Of a stretch of DNA of 51,074 bases, positions 1-7,975 are shown piece after piece. The translations under genes and the position numbers were made by a program. This stretch comes from Opitutales bacterium (GTDB lineage Bacteria > Verrucomicrobiota > Verrucomicrobiia > Opitutales > UBA2987): positions 1-51,074 of the forward strand of contig JAJFLV010000143.1 in NCBI GenBank assembly GCA_021772535.1, read 5' to 3'. The notes beneath the pieces are model-generated. The model was not told where the DNA came from. It was given only the letters and a program-made list of their open reading frames with translations, and ran no database searches. Position 1 is the first letter of the stretch; each line of letters starts with the position of its first letter.

Positions 1-23
1 TTACCTGGCTTGGGTGAAGCCGC

Positions 24-63
24 GGTGAATGGAAAATGAAAATATTTTCATCAACGATTCACC
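24..63. repeat. 40-bp interrupted palindrome upstream of the first gene
   Basis: Outer arms GGTGAAT (24-30) and ATTCACC (57-63) are perfect reverse complements. They share their centre with an inner 16-bp perfect palindrome, ATGAAAATATTTTCAT (36-51). Five mismatched positions on each side (31-35 and 52-56) separate the two. It lies 33 bases before the first start codon. It could be an operator for the downstream membrane protein gene or the hairpin end of an upstream transcript. No U-tract of terminator type follows directly. Confidence 0.5.
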
Positions 64-95
64 TAGTATTCATTTCCCATTGGTAACCTTTCTGG

Positions 96-923
96 ATGAA
101 CGATCGTATAACGAAAAAAAAGCCATTAGCCAACCAGGGCATTGGCATCACGGAGGATAGGCGGTATTCAATTCTCCACCGTGCCGTCGCCTTGCTTTAT
201 GGAATTGCCTGCCACTCTATCTTCCTTGCAGCCATCGCTTCGATGGCAATTGGATTGTATACCGGAATGGCCATCGGAATCGGCAAATTCTCCGGTTGGC
301 CGGCAGTTATTGCCAATCTTGGATTAATTTTACAATTCCCCCTCGTTCATTCGTTGATGTTGTCCCGCCCCGGCCGAATGTTGCTGGAACGGCTCGCTCC
401 TTTTGGCTTGGGCCGTGATCTGTCGACAACCATTTTCGCCATCATGGCTTCCCTGCAACTGCTCTCGGCTTTTCTATTGTGGTCGCCCTCAGGGATTGTC
501 TGGTTCAACCCGCAGGGAGCGTTGCGGATAGCCTTTCTAAGCGCCTATGCTTTTTCCTGGCTACTGCTGGTAAAATCACTTTTCGACGCCGACATCGCCT
601 TGCAATCCGGTTCTCTCGGCTGGTGGTCGGTTTTTCGGGGACGCCGGCCACAATTTAAGCCTTTCCCCACCGGAGGACTTTTCCAAGCTTGCCGGCAGCC
701 CATATATTTTTCTTTCAGCCTGATTTTATGGACGGCCCCGGAATTCACGCTCGACCGGGTGGTTCTGGCCTCTGCCTGGACCATCTACTGCCTGATTGGT
801 CCGGTTTTCAAGGAACAGCGGTTCTTTACTCGCTACGGTAATGCTTTTCGCGCCTACCAGGCAAAAGTTCCCTACTGGCTTCCACGGTTTAATTTTATTA
901 ATCTGCGGTTCGGGAATCGATAA
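96..923 (+). CDS. ICMT/PEMT-like integral membrane methyltransferase family protein
   Basis: 275 residues with about six hydrophobic segments (roughly residues 30-60, 65-90, 105-135, 140-165, 200-220 and 225-245). The C-terminal part has the pattern of the isoprenylcysteine carboxyl methyltransferase / phospholipid methyltransferase / NnrU group: CRQPIYFSF near residue 200, then KEQRFFTRYGNAFRAYQAKV near 240 followed by PYWLPR. In the family this end binds S-adenosylmethionine at the membrane. The usual Arg-His before Pro is Arg-Gln here, so catalysis is not certain. The ATG at 96 has only a weak Shine-Dalgarno (TTTCTGG). A UbiE-type methyltransferase starts 45 bases downstream on the same strand, so the two are probably cotranscribed. 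The substrate cannot be named. Confidence 0.65.
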   Translation: MNDRITKKKPLANQGIGITEDRRYSILHRAVALLYGIACHSIFLAAIASMAIGLYTGMAIGIGKFSGWPAVIANLGLILQFPLVHSLMLSRPGRMLLERLAPFGLGRDLSTTIFAIMASLQLLSAFLLWSPSGIVWFNPQGALRIAFLSAYAFSWLLLVKSLFDADIALQSGSLGWWSVFRGRRPQFKPFPTGGLFQACRQPIYFSFSLILWTAPEFTLDRVVLASAWTIYCLIGPVFKEQRFFTRYGNAFRAYQAKVPYWLPRFNFINLRFGNR

Positions 924-968
924 AACTCCGGCCGAATTTTCATCTGAATTTGAAAACAGGACATTAAT

Positions 969-1706
969 ATGGGTGAAAGATTTACTCTTCGGATTGATGA
1001 CTGGATTACGCTTCCAGAACGAAAACGGACATTGAACCTGCATCTTTTTAAGGAGATCGCGCCCTGGTATGATATTGTCACAAAAGCGCTTTCGCTTGGG
1101 CGTGACAAGGCCTGGAAGCGCACCTTGGTTGACTTTCTGCCACGGGACTCCGCCCCGATGTGCGTCGATTTGGCGTGCGGTACAGGAGATATAACTTTGC
1201 TCCTGGCCGGCAGATACCGAAGGGGAAAAATTCACGGCGTCGACCTTACCCCCCAAATGCTTGAGCGGGCCGCCCAACTGGCGTCCGCCGAGAACATTCA
1301 TTATTCCCGGCAGGATATGTGTATGCTAAATTTCCCGAATGCATGCATAGATATCGTGACCGGTGGATATGCCTTACGTAACGCACCCGATCTTGATCAA
1401 GCGCTCGAGGAGGTTAGTCGTGTTTTGAAGCCGGGCGGGATTGCCGGGTTTCTCGATTTTTCCAAACCCAAAGACCGGTTAATCCAGAGGTTGGAATATT
1501 CCATGTTGCGAATTTGGGGAGGTTTTTGGGGTTTGCTTCTGCATGGCAACCCCGCTGTTTACATATACATCGCGGAAAGCCTCAAGCGATTTCCGGACCG
1601 CCAAAAGCTGCGAGAAAAGTTTCGATCACATAATTTTGAACTGCTACAGTCACAGCGTTTTTATTTTGGAATAATTGAGATTTTGATTGTTAAAAAGAAA
1701 ATCTGA
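969..1706 (+). CDS. UbiE/MenG-type class I SAM-dependent methyltransferase
   Basis: 245 residues. SAM-binding motif I is VDLACGTGDITLLLA (near residues 67-81), followed by the acidic residue in GVDLTPQMLERA. The central GGYALRNAPDLDQALEEVSR and RVLKPGG segments are typical of the UbiE/COQ5/MenG family, which C-methylates ubiquinone or menaquinone precursors. The N-terminal HLFKEIAPWYDIVTKALSLG matches the family's F-x-x-I-A-x-x-Y-D start. It follows the membrane methyltransferase-like gene by 45 bases. The C-terminus is more divergent than in true MenG, so a role in another lipid or quinone methylation is possible. No other quinone gene is nearby. Confidence 0.75.
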   Translation: MGERFTLRIDDWITLPERKRTLNLHLFKEIAPWYDIVTKALSLGRDKAWKRTLVDFLPRDSAPMCVDLACGTGDITLLLAGRYRRGKIHGVDLTPQMLERAAQLASAENIHYSRQDMCMLNFPNACIDIVTGGYALRNAPDLDQALEEVSRVLKPGGIAGFLDFSKPKDRLIQRLEYSMLRIWGGFWGLLLHGNPAVYIYIAESLKRFPDRQKLREKFRSHNFELLQSQRFYFGIIEILIVKKKI

Positions 1707-1812
1707 AATGGACTTGGAACGGAAAACTGACTCCTTGGAGAGACGGGCGCTGGTCAAGCGACACATAATTTTCTAACAATGCTAAACAACCAACCAGCCA
1801 GCTAGACAAATT

Positions 1813-2481
1813 ATGAAAATCCTTTTAATTGAAGACGATCGCAAGGTGGGCAGATTTATTGAAAAAGGTTTGTCCGAGGTCTCTTATTCGGTGGTTTGGG
1901 TAAGGACTGCCGCGGCTGCTAAAGACGCTTTGTGCGAAACTGCTTTTGATGCACTTATTCTTGACCTGGGCCTGCCGGATGGGGATGGGTTGGAACTTCT
2001 CAAGAATTGGCGCCAATCGGGATTCAACGAGCCAGTCATTATCCTGAGCGCCCGCGATGCGGTGCAAGACCGCATAAAGGGCCTCAACCTGGGTGCGGAT
2101 GATTACCTGCCCAAGCCTTTCTCATTTGAAGAGCTGCTGGCACGGGTGCGTTCCCTCATGCGCCGCAAGTCGGACCAGAAAGTGACCACATTTAAACACG
2201 GTGACATCAAGATGGATCTGCTGGCCCGCACGGTTTTGGTGGAGGGCAACCCTATCGAGCTGACCAACCGAGAATTCGCCCTGCTCGAATATTTCATTCA
2301 AAATATCGGGCGGGTACTCACCCGTACCCAGATTGCCGAAAAAATATGGGAGGCGCATTTTGACATGGAAACCAATTTGATCGAGGTTTACGTTCGCCGG
2401 CTGAGAAAGAAACTGGAGATGAACGAGGATAAAGAATCCGCAATCAAGACAATCCGTGGAGTCGGCTACAAAATGGCATGA
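1813..2481 (+). CDS. OmpR-family response regulator
   Basis: 222 residues. The receiver domain (1-115) has the acidic pocket EDD at 7-9, the phosphoacceptor Asp51 in LILDLGLPDGDG, the switch residue in ILSARD and Lys101 in LPKPFSFEEL. The C-terminal winged helix (about 130-222) has ELTNREFALLEYFIQNIGRV and ends in IKTIRGVGYKMA, diagnostic of the OmpR/PhoB class. Its stop overlaps the kinase gene start (ATGA), so the two are translationally coupled. The pair resembles CusR/CusS and QseB/QseC systems in arrangement. No copper-efflux or other obvious target gene is adjacent, so the signal is unknown. The 106-base leader shows no clear Shine-Dalgarno. Confidence 0.93.
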   Translation: MKILLIEDDRKVGRFIEKGLSEVSYSVVWVRTAAAAKDALCETAFDALILDLGLPDGDGLELLKNWRQSGFNEPVIILSARDAVQDRIKGLNLGADDYLPKPFSFEELLARVRSLMRRKSDQKVTTFKHGDIKMDLLARTVLVEGNPIELTNREFALLEYFIQNIGRVLTRTQIAEKIWEAHFDMETNLIEVYVRRLRKKLEMNEDKESAIKTIRGVGYKMA

Positions 2482-3848
2482 GTTCGCTTCGGTTTCGATT
2501 AACTTTCTGGTACACCGTTGTCGTATCTTTAACCGTTATTCTCATACTGGCCGCCGGCGGGATTATGCTCAAAAGGGAGGTGATTCACAGCTATGACCTT
2601 TTGAATTCGGCCGAACTGCAGGAAGTGGTGCGAAGGCTCCCGGAAAAAACCGTCGATTTATCCAGCCAGGATATCAAAAATGCTCTTTTGGATCATGTGG
2701 AAAAAGAAGGCGCCTTGTTCTTTTTTCAAATTCATCGCGATACGGAAGGGGTGATTTTCAGGTCTCCCAACCTGGGGCCAACGACTCTTCCCGACAATTC
2801 TCCCGGTCCATTGTTCAGGACCTACACTTTGGCTCATCTGGGGACAATCCGTGAGGCTGAATTTTATCTGGACGATTTGCACATTCAAATCGCCTCTCCC
2901 TTGAACCATGCCAATGAGGTGATCCGCGGATACCTGAAAATGAGCCTGATTCTTTCAGTCGCGGTCGTATTATTGAGTTATCTCATTTCAAAATTTCTCA
3001 CATCCATGGCCCTTCGCCCCATCCGGTCGATTCAGTCCACGGCCAATCGTATTACAGGGCATAACCTGAGCGAGCGGATACCGGTTTCCAGGAGCAACGA
3101 CGAGATTTCCGAATTGGCGCAATTTCTCAACAGCATGTTTGAGCGATTGGAGAATTCATTCAATCAGATAAAAACCTTTACCTCGGACGCCTCCCATGAG
3201 CTTAGAACACCGCTGTCCTTAATCAGGCTGCAAGCGGAAAAGCTTCTCAAGGACAATACATTGTCCGGTGAAAACCGGGAAGCCCTCGCGGAATTGGTCG
3301 AAGAGGTGGTCCGGTTGAATAAAATCATCGAGAGCCTGCTGGTGCTGGCTAGGGCCGATAGCAGGGTCATTCAGTTGGAAAAACAGCCGCGCGATATCCA
3401 GCAGTTCATCACCGAATTCAGTGAAGACGCCGATGCGCTGGCAGAAGACCGCAATCTTAAATTTGAGTTGGCACAAAACGATCAAGGGAAGGTGGATTTA
3501 GATGCATCCTGGCTGCGGCATGTGATTCTTAACATCTTTTCCAACTCACTCAAAGCAAGTCCGCCCAAAGGCAGGATTACCCTTGTCTCTAAAATTGAAA
3601 ATTCGCAGTGGGTAATTACCATAGAGGATGAAGGCCCCGGCGTTCCCGAAGAGCGCCTGGATCATATATTCGAACGCTTTGTCATGGAGCGTAAAGAGGA
3701 TGCTGGAGAGGAGAGTGTCGGAAGCGGATTAGGGCTGGCCATCTGCCGAAGCATAGTGGAGCTTCACGGTGGTCACATTTATGCCCGCAACAATGAGTAT
3801 CGCAAAGGTCTGAGCGTTACCATTATGATACCTGTGGGCAGTGATTAA
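2478..3848 (+). CDS. Two-component sensor histidine kinase (HAMP, HisKA, HATPase)
   Basis: 456 residues. Transmembrane helix 1 is at about 10-30, a sensor region of some 120 residues lies in the periplasm, and helix 2 is at about 153-175. A HAMP linker follows (177-230). The dimerisation/phosphoacceptor helix contains His240 in SDASHELRTPLSLIRLQ. The ATP-binding domain has the N box (HVILNIFSNSLKAS), G1 (EDEGPGVPEE), F box (IFERF) and G2 (GSGLGLAICRSIVELHGG). All catalytic motifs are intact. The start codon overlaps the regulator's stop. The architecture is that of CusS/QseC-like sensors, but the periplasmic domain shows no metal-ligand cluster that I recognise. Confidence 0.93.
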   Translation: MSSLRFRLTFWYTVVVSLTVILILAAGGIMLKREVIHSYDLLNSAELQEVVRRLPEKTVDLSSQDIKNALLDHVEKEGALFFFQIHRDTEGVIFRSPNLGPTTLPDNSPGPLFRTYTLAHLGTIREAEFYLDDLHIQIASPLNHANEVIRGYLKMSLILSVAVVLLSYLISKFLTSMALRPIRSIQSTANRITGHNLSERIPVSRSNDEISELAQFLNSMFERLENSFNQIKTFTSDASHELRTPLSLIRLQAEKLLKDNTLSGENREALAELVEEVVRLNKIIESLLVLARADSRVIQLEKQPRDIQQFITEFSEDADALAEDRNLKFELAQNDQGKVDLDASWLRHVILNIFSNSLKASPPKGRITLVSKIENSQWVITIEDEGPGVPEERLDHIFERFVMERKEDAGEESVGSGLGLAICRSIVELHGGHIYARNNEYRKGLSVTIMIPVGSD

Positions 3849-3896
3849 GAGTAACTCAGCCTGTTTATTGTTCTGGTTGAGAAATTACCTTTGTTA

Positions 3897-4505
3897 TTAA
3901 CCACCTGTTATTTCCTCAATGGATTTGAATTTCATATCGGTGAAGGAGAAGAATTTTTTGGTGAACTCCGTTGTCCAGAGCCAGCCGTACTCGGCCGAAT
4001 AGAGGTAAAAACCCAGTGCTTTGGGAGCAAGAACATTTCGTGTATTCATAACAACGATATCTCCCTCGGTGACTTTCAACCACCCCAAGTCAGGATGGAA
4101 AATCCAGGGATATCGCTTGATGTTAACGTACCCGGCCGCCAGTGTGTCCACCCAGCCATCTCCCCAATCGGGGTTGTAGGAATTCTCAAACACGCCGTTT
4201 CGATAGAGAACCTGCCAATTCCCATTATTAGGAATAAAAAACTCCGTTTCTGTTAGCGCAATTGAGGGATACTCCATTTCCAATGCGGCCTCGACCCTGG
4301 CAACCGATTGTATACAGCCAACGCCGACTATCTCCAGATGCTTCGATACGAGGACTTCGCTTCCGCGTTGGTAAACTGTTAGTATATGCAATGCATTGCA
4401 AGGAACGCCACTTATTTGGGTAACGAGCACGGTTTCGCCCCTTAAATTTGAGCCGGCCAAAAGGGCGATTATGGTTAAGATTAAACTTTTGCAGATAGAT
4501 TTCAT
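3897..4505 (-). CDS. Secreted aromatic-rich protein of unknown function
   Basis: 202 residues from the ATG at 4505. This start was chosen because it opens a clean Sec signal peptide (MKSICKSLILTIIALLAGSN, cleavage after about residue 23). The frame stays open upstream to 4754, but that part is low-complexity and would bury the signal. The mature C-terminal half is rich in Trp, Tyr and Phe: YPWIFHPDLGWLKVTEGDIV, then GFYLYSAEYGWLWTTEF and KKFFSF. It looks like two related aromatic repeats with a shared GWL core. From memory, similar Gly-Trp-Leu tails occur in many Opitutae surface proteins. That recollection is unverified here. It converges on the kinase gene (48 bases apart) and diverges from thrC. 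Confidence 0.6.
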   Translation of the reverse strand: MKSICKSLILTIIALLAGSNLRGETVLVTQISGVPCNALHILTVYQRGSEVLVSKHLEIVGVGCIQSVARVEAALEMEYPSIALTETEFFIPNNGNWQVLYRNGVFENSYNPDWGDGWVDTLAAGYVNIKRYPWIFHPDLGWLKVTEGDIVVMNTRNVLAPKALGFYLYSAEYGWLWTTEFTKKFFSFTDMKFKSIEEITGG

Positions 4506-4679
4506 GATTATCGATGTTGGGTGTTTAAGTAATTGTTTTAGCGACGCATCGAACAAACGAAAGTCTTGATGGGCCTTTATAAATAAAATAATCGATCGGG
4601 TACGGATTGTAAAGCTACAGACCGTTTTTAGAGTCGCCGGTTGATATTGTTGAGCTGCGAACTTGCCCTTGGGGGAAGA
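4506..4679. promoter_or_regulatory. Divergent intergenic region between the secreted protein gene and thrC
   Basis: 174 bases that must hold the minus-strand promoter of the secreted protein gene and the plus-strand promoter of threonine synthase. It is AT-rich around 4530-4600. No consensus -35/-10 pair stands out. The purine run GGGGGAAGA just before 4680 is the likely thrC ribosome binding site. Confidence 0.4.
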
Positions 4680-5972
4680 ATGACTTTTTTTCATAACCTT
4701 ATGACAGGCTTGAATTCGATTCCTTACCAATTGAAATGCGTGGATTGCGGGCATGGCTACGATCCCGGGGAAGTTCCCTACGTGTGCCCGGTCTGCTCGG
4801 AGGAGCAGGAGCCGGGTCGGGCTTTGTTAGGGGTCTTGGAGGTGGATTACGATTATGAGCGATTGGCAATTGAGTTCGATCGGGATTATCTGGTTGGTTG
4901 CGCTCTTCGGGGAACCCGGCGGTATTTTCCTTTGCTGCCGCTGTCGGATGAAAAATTTCTCTCCCCTTTGCTCATCGGGGATACTCCTTTAATGGCCGGA
5001 GAGCGTTTGGGAACGCACCTTGGGATGACAGATCTTTTCATGAAGGACGACTCCCGAAACCCGGCCGGTTCCTATAAAGACCGGGCTTCCGTTCTGGTGG
5101 TGGCCAAGGCCCTGGAGATGGGAGCGGAAACCGTTTGTACCGCCTCAACCGGCAACGCCGCCACAGCCCTGGCCTGCGTTTGCGCCTCCCAGGGTGTCGA
5201 TTGCTCCGTTATCGTGCCGGAATCGGCTCCACCGGCCAAACTGGCCCAGATGCTGGTTTACGGGGCCAAAGTTTTTCCCGTGCGGGGAAATTACGATCAA
5301 GCCTTCGACCTTTCCTCGGAAGCCTGTCAAAGGCTTGGCTGGTACAACCGCAACACCGCCTTCAATCCCTATACGATCGACGGCAAACGGGTGGCCGCCT
5401 TCGAGATTTGGGAGCAATTGGGTCAGCGGGCGCCCGATTCGGTCTGGATACCGACCGGGGACGGCGTCATCATCGCTGGTGTGGCCAAAGGATTCCGGGA
5501 CCTTTTAGGACTTGGTCTGATTGACAAGATGCCCCGCATGATAGCGGTGCAGGCGGCGGGCAGCGCTGCTTTGGTCAATGCATTTGAATCTGGTCTGAAA
5601 GAACCTGAACCGGTGGAAGGGGCTTCCTCGGTGGCGGATTCCATTGTGGTGGAAGCTCCCCGAAACGGCATTCTCGCGCTTAGGGAGATAAGGGAGTCAC
5701 AAGGGTGGGGCGTTTCCGTGAGCGATGAGGAAATCCTGTCCGCACTAGCCTTGCTGGGCCGTTTGACGGGCTGTTTCGTGGAGCCCTCAAGCGCTGCGGC
5801 GGTGGCGGGTCTATTGAAAGAAAGAGAAGCGGGAAGGGTGGCCGATGATGAATGTGCGGTTCTCCTTCTAACCGGCACGGGGTTGAAGGATATTGCGGCA
5901 GCACAGCGCGCGGTTATGATGCCCCAATCCATTGAGCCCAATTTTCAAGCCTTGGAGGAAGTCCTGGCTTAA
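4680..5972 (+). CDS. thrC: Threonine synthase
   Basis: 430 residues from the ATG at 4680. An in-frame TTG 39 bases upstream is less likely because GGGGGAAGA sits directly before this ATG. The enzyme is PLP-dependent and converts O-phosphohomoserine to threonine. Residues 20-39 form a small Cys4 zinc-ribbon-like knob (Cys20, 23, 36, 39), found in some archaeal-like and PVC threonine synthases. The PLP lysine is Lys133 in NPAGSYKDRASVL. The substrate loop ASTGNAATALA and the phosphate-binding TGTGLKD near the C-terminus are present. The compact length fits the short class rather than the long yeast type. It is followed after 9 bases by the exported FAH-fold gene. ilvA lies 4 kb away on the other strand. 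Confidence 0.88.
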   Translation: MTFFHNLMTGLNSIPYQLKCVDCGHGYDPGEVPYVCPVCSEEQEPGRALLGVLEVDYDYERLAIEFDRDYLVGCALRGTRRYFPLLPLSDEKFLSPLLIGDTPLMAGERLGTHLGMTDLFMKDDSRNPAGSYKDRASVLVVAKALEMGAETVCTASTGNAATALACVCASQGVDCSVIVPESAPPAKLAQMLVYGAKVFPVRGNYDQAFDLSSEACQRLGWYNRNTAFNPYTIDGKRVAAFEIWEQLGQRAPDSVWIPTGDGVIIAGVAKGFRDLLGLGLIDKMPRMIAVQAAGSAALVNAFESGLKEPEPVEGASSVADSIVVEAPRNGILALREIRESQGWGVSVSDEEILSALALLGRLTGCFVEPSSAAAVAGLLKEREAGRVADDECAVLLLTGTGLKDIAAAQRAVMMPQSIEPNFQALEEVLA

Positions 5973-5981
5973 TTTTGAATA

Positions 5982-6815
5982 GTGAAAAATAGGAAAAAGA
6001 GAATACTGGCCCTTTTTAATTTAATTTTGTTTACCTTTGTTGGTTACGCTGCCGCCGAAGGCGTCGCGAATAAATTGATCGCTGGCATAAAGCAAAATCA
6101 GGTATGGCCCCTGGCCTCCGAACTAATTTTCGATCTGGACCTTTCCCAGGCTTATGCCATCCAGCGTTCCTTGGTAGAATCGAAATTACCTGGAGACAGG
6201 ATTTGCGGATTCAAGGCGGCTCTCACTACCAAACCTGCGCAGGAACGATTCGGACTTCAGGATGCGGCCTCAGGTGTGTTGCTTGATTCCATGCGGCGCA
6301 CCGGGCGGACGGATATTGTTTTGACTCAATTTCATCGTCCGATGATGGAGTTGGAGGTGGCTTTTGTGGTCGATAAAAAGATCGTTCATCCGCTTGAAGA
6401 TATTGCCGCACTGAAGTCCCATATTCGCTCAGCCCTGCCAGCTATTGAAATACCGGATTTGCGTTTTGCCGAGATGGAAAAAGTCAGCGGCGTAGATATC
6501 ATTGCAGCCAATACGGTCGCTTCCGCCTTCATATCGGGAAATGAATCCCCCGGCGTCGGACATGATTTCAGCCAACTCAAGGTAACGCTTTATCGTGATA
6601 GTGAAATCATCAAGGAGGGGAGCGGTTCGGAATTTACTGGAGATCCGTGGAGGGTTACCCTGAAATTAGTCAACCAAATGTTGGAACAGGGTTGGGAAAT
6701 CAAACCGGGAAGCATTCTCCTCAGCGGTGCCATGGGTGGGCTGATTCCTGCCCAGGCGGGCTTTTATGAGGCCCGTTTTGAAGGCCTCGGAAGTATTCAA
6801 TTCACCATTCGCTAA
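5982..6815 (+). CDS. Exported fumarylacetoacetase/MhpD-fold hydratase-like protein
   Basis: 277 residues from a GTG at 5982. A strong Sec signal covers residues 1-26: a basic KNRKKR start, hydrophobic ILALFNLILFTFVGYA, and a cleavage-like AAA-EG. The mature part matches the 2-keto-4-pentenoate hydratase (MhpD) and fumarylacetoacetate hydrolase fold. It shows ICGFKAALTTKPAQERFGL, the metal-site pattern MMELEVAFVVDKKI, LPAIEIPDLRF and the C-terminal ILLSGAMGGLIPAQAG. Members of this family normally act in the cytosol on aromatic meta-cleavage products, so a periplasmic location is unusual. It lies 9 bases after thrC and is probably cotranscribed, with no aromatic-degradation genes around. Whether it is catalytic or has a new role cannot be told. 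Confidence 0.72.
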   Translation: MKNRKKRILALFNLILFTFVGYAAAEGVANKLIAGIKQNQVWPLASELIFDLDLSQAYAIQRSLVESKLPGDRICGFKAALTTKPAQERFGLQDAASGVLLDSMRRTGRTDIVLTQFHRPMMELEVAFVVDKKIVHPLEDIAALKSHIRSALPAIEIPDLRFAEMEKVSGVDIIAANTVASAFISGNESPGVGHDFSQLKVTLYRDSEIIKEGSGSEFTGDPWRVTLKLVNQMLEQGWEIKPGSILLSGAMGGLIPAQAGFYEARFEGLGSIQFTIR

Positions 6816-6823
6816 GAGGACGT

Positions 6824-7951
6824 CTAATGGTTATGATTGTTAGTGATCATTTGGCGGACAACCTCCGAAAATTCCCCGGTTTCCTCATAAATCTCCCGCT
6901 GCAGGTCCGCGCCGGTCGGTTGTTCCACCATTTTGTAAATGTGGTTCAATTCCTTGGCACAATCCAGCTCCTTGGCGTAATCGTGTAGAATCGAGGCCAT
7001 TTGGCCGGCCAACTGCCGGGCAGGAATGGGTTTGTGGGTTAGCGCATCGACCAACTTGGCGGCCAGACCATAGCGGCAGGCCTTCCACTTGTTTTGTTTT
7101 ACCATAATTGGATGGATGTCGTGCTGGTAAACACCTTTGTCGATGTCATCCGACAAGCGGCAGACGAGGCATTGAATGAGGGCGGCCAGACTGAGGGCGT
7201 CCTCCAGGCAGTAAGGCAAATCGCATATTCGCACTTCCACCGTGCCGAAGCCAGGGTGGGGCCGCACATCCCACCATATTTCCCGGATACTGTTGATAAA
7301 ACCGGTGTTGATGGAATGTCGCACAACCCAGCAATATTCGCTGTAATTCCGCATCAGGGGCGGCAGGCCGGCGGCGGGCAATTGCTCCATGATCTTACAC
7401 CTTTGGGAATGCAGGCCCGTGTCTCGATTGACCCAGAAAGGGCTGTTCACCGATAAAGCCAGTAAAGTGGGCAGGTAACGCATCATGCGGTCAATCAACA
7501 TTACGGCCTTATCCCCGGAGTCCACTCCCACATGCACATGCATGCCAAACGTGACGATGCGCCGCGCAGTATCCTGCATTTTTTCTATGAGCAGATTGTA
7601 GCGGTCGCTCGGGGTAATTTTCTGGTTTTTCCAAAAAGAGAAAGGATGCGTCCCTCCCCAGAACAACAGGGTGTCCAGTTTGGCTGCTGCCTCTTCCACG
7701 GCCAGAATCTTTTCCTTCAAATCCTGCTCTACTTCCGCTATCGTGTTGCAAACCTTTGAATTGATTTCCAGGTAACACTGCATCAATTCCGGTTTGATTG
7801 CTTCGCCAAAGTCCGGAGGTAATAAATCGAGGATTTCCGTGATAACGCTTTTCAGAGCGAAGGTTTCGGCGTCCACCAGTTGCAATTCGATCTCAACCCC
7901 TACCGTGGGCTTGGGATTGTGGGTAAACTTGAGGGCAGAGTTTCCTTCCAT
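6824..7951 (-). CDS. Carboxylate-amine ligase, GCS2/YbdK family
   Basis: 375 residues, the usual length for the YbdK group of glutamate-cysteine ligase-like enzymes. Seen motifs: TVGVEIELQLVD at the N-terminus, ELMQCYLEINSKVC, GGTHPFSFW, FGMHVHVGV and FGTVEVRICDLPY. These are the glutamate- and ATP/Mg-binding segments of the family. Such enzymes have weak gamma-glutamylcysteine ligase activity, and their physiological substrate is generally unknown. It is the downstream member of a minus-strand pair with the M20 amidohydrolase (24-base gap). Its 3' end faces the exported FAH-fold gene with only 8 bases between them. Confidence 0.82.
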   Translation of the reverse strand: MEGNSALKFTHNPKPTVGVEIELQLVDAETFALKSVITEILDLLPPDFGEAIKPELMQCYLEINSKVCNTIAEVEQDLKEKILAVEEAAAKLDTLLFWGGTHPFSFWKNQKITPSDRYNLLIEKMQDTARRIVTFGMHVHVGVDSGDKAVMLIDRMMRYLPTLLALSVNSPFWVNRDTGLHSQRCKIMEQLPAAGLPPLMRNYSEYCWVVRHSINTGFINSIREIWWDVRPHPGFGTVEVRICDLPYCLEDALSLAALIQCLVCRLSDDIDKGVYQHDIHPIMVKQNKWKACRYGLAAKLVDALTHKPIPARQLAGQMASILHDYAKELDCAKELNHIYKMVEQPTGADLQREIYEETGEFSEVVRQMITNNHNH

Positions 7952-7975
7952 GGTCGAGGATCCGGCTTTGCTTTC

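Noticed and set aside
4506-4754. N-terminal extension of the secreted protein
   Set aside because: It would place about 80 residues before a clean signal peptide and overlap the divergent thrC start.
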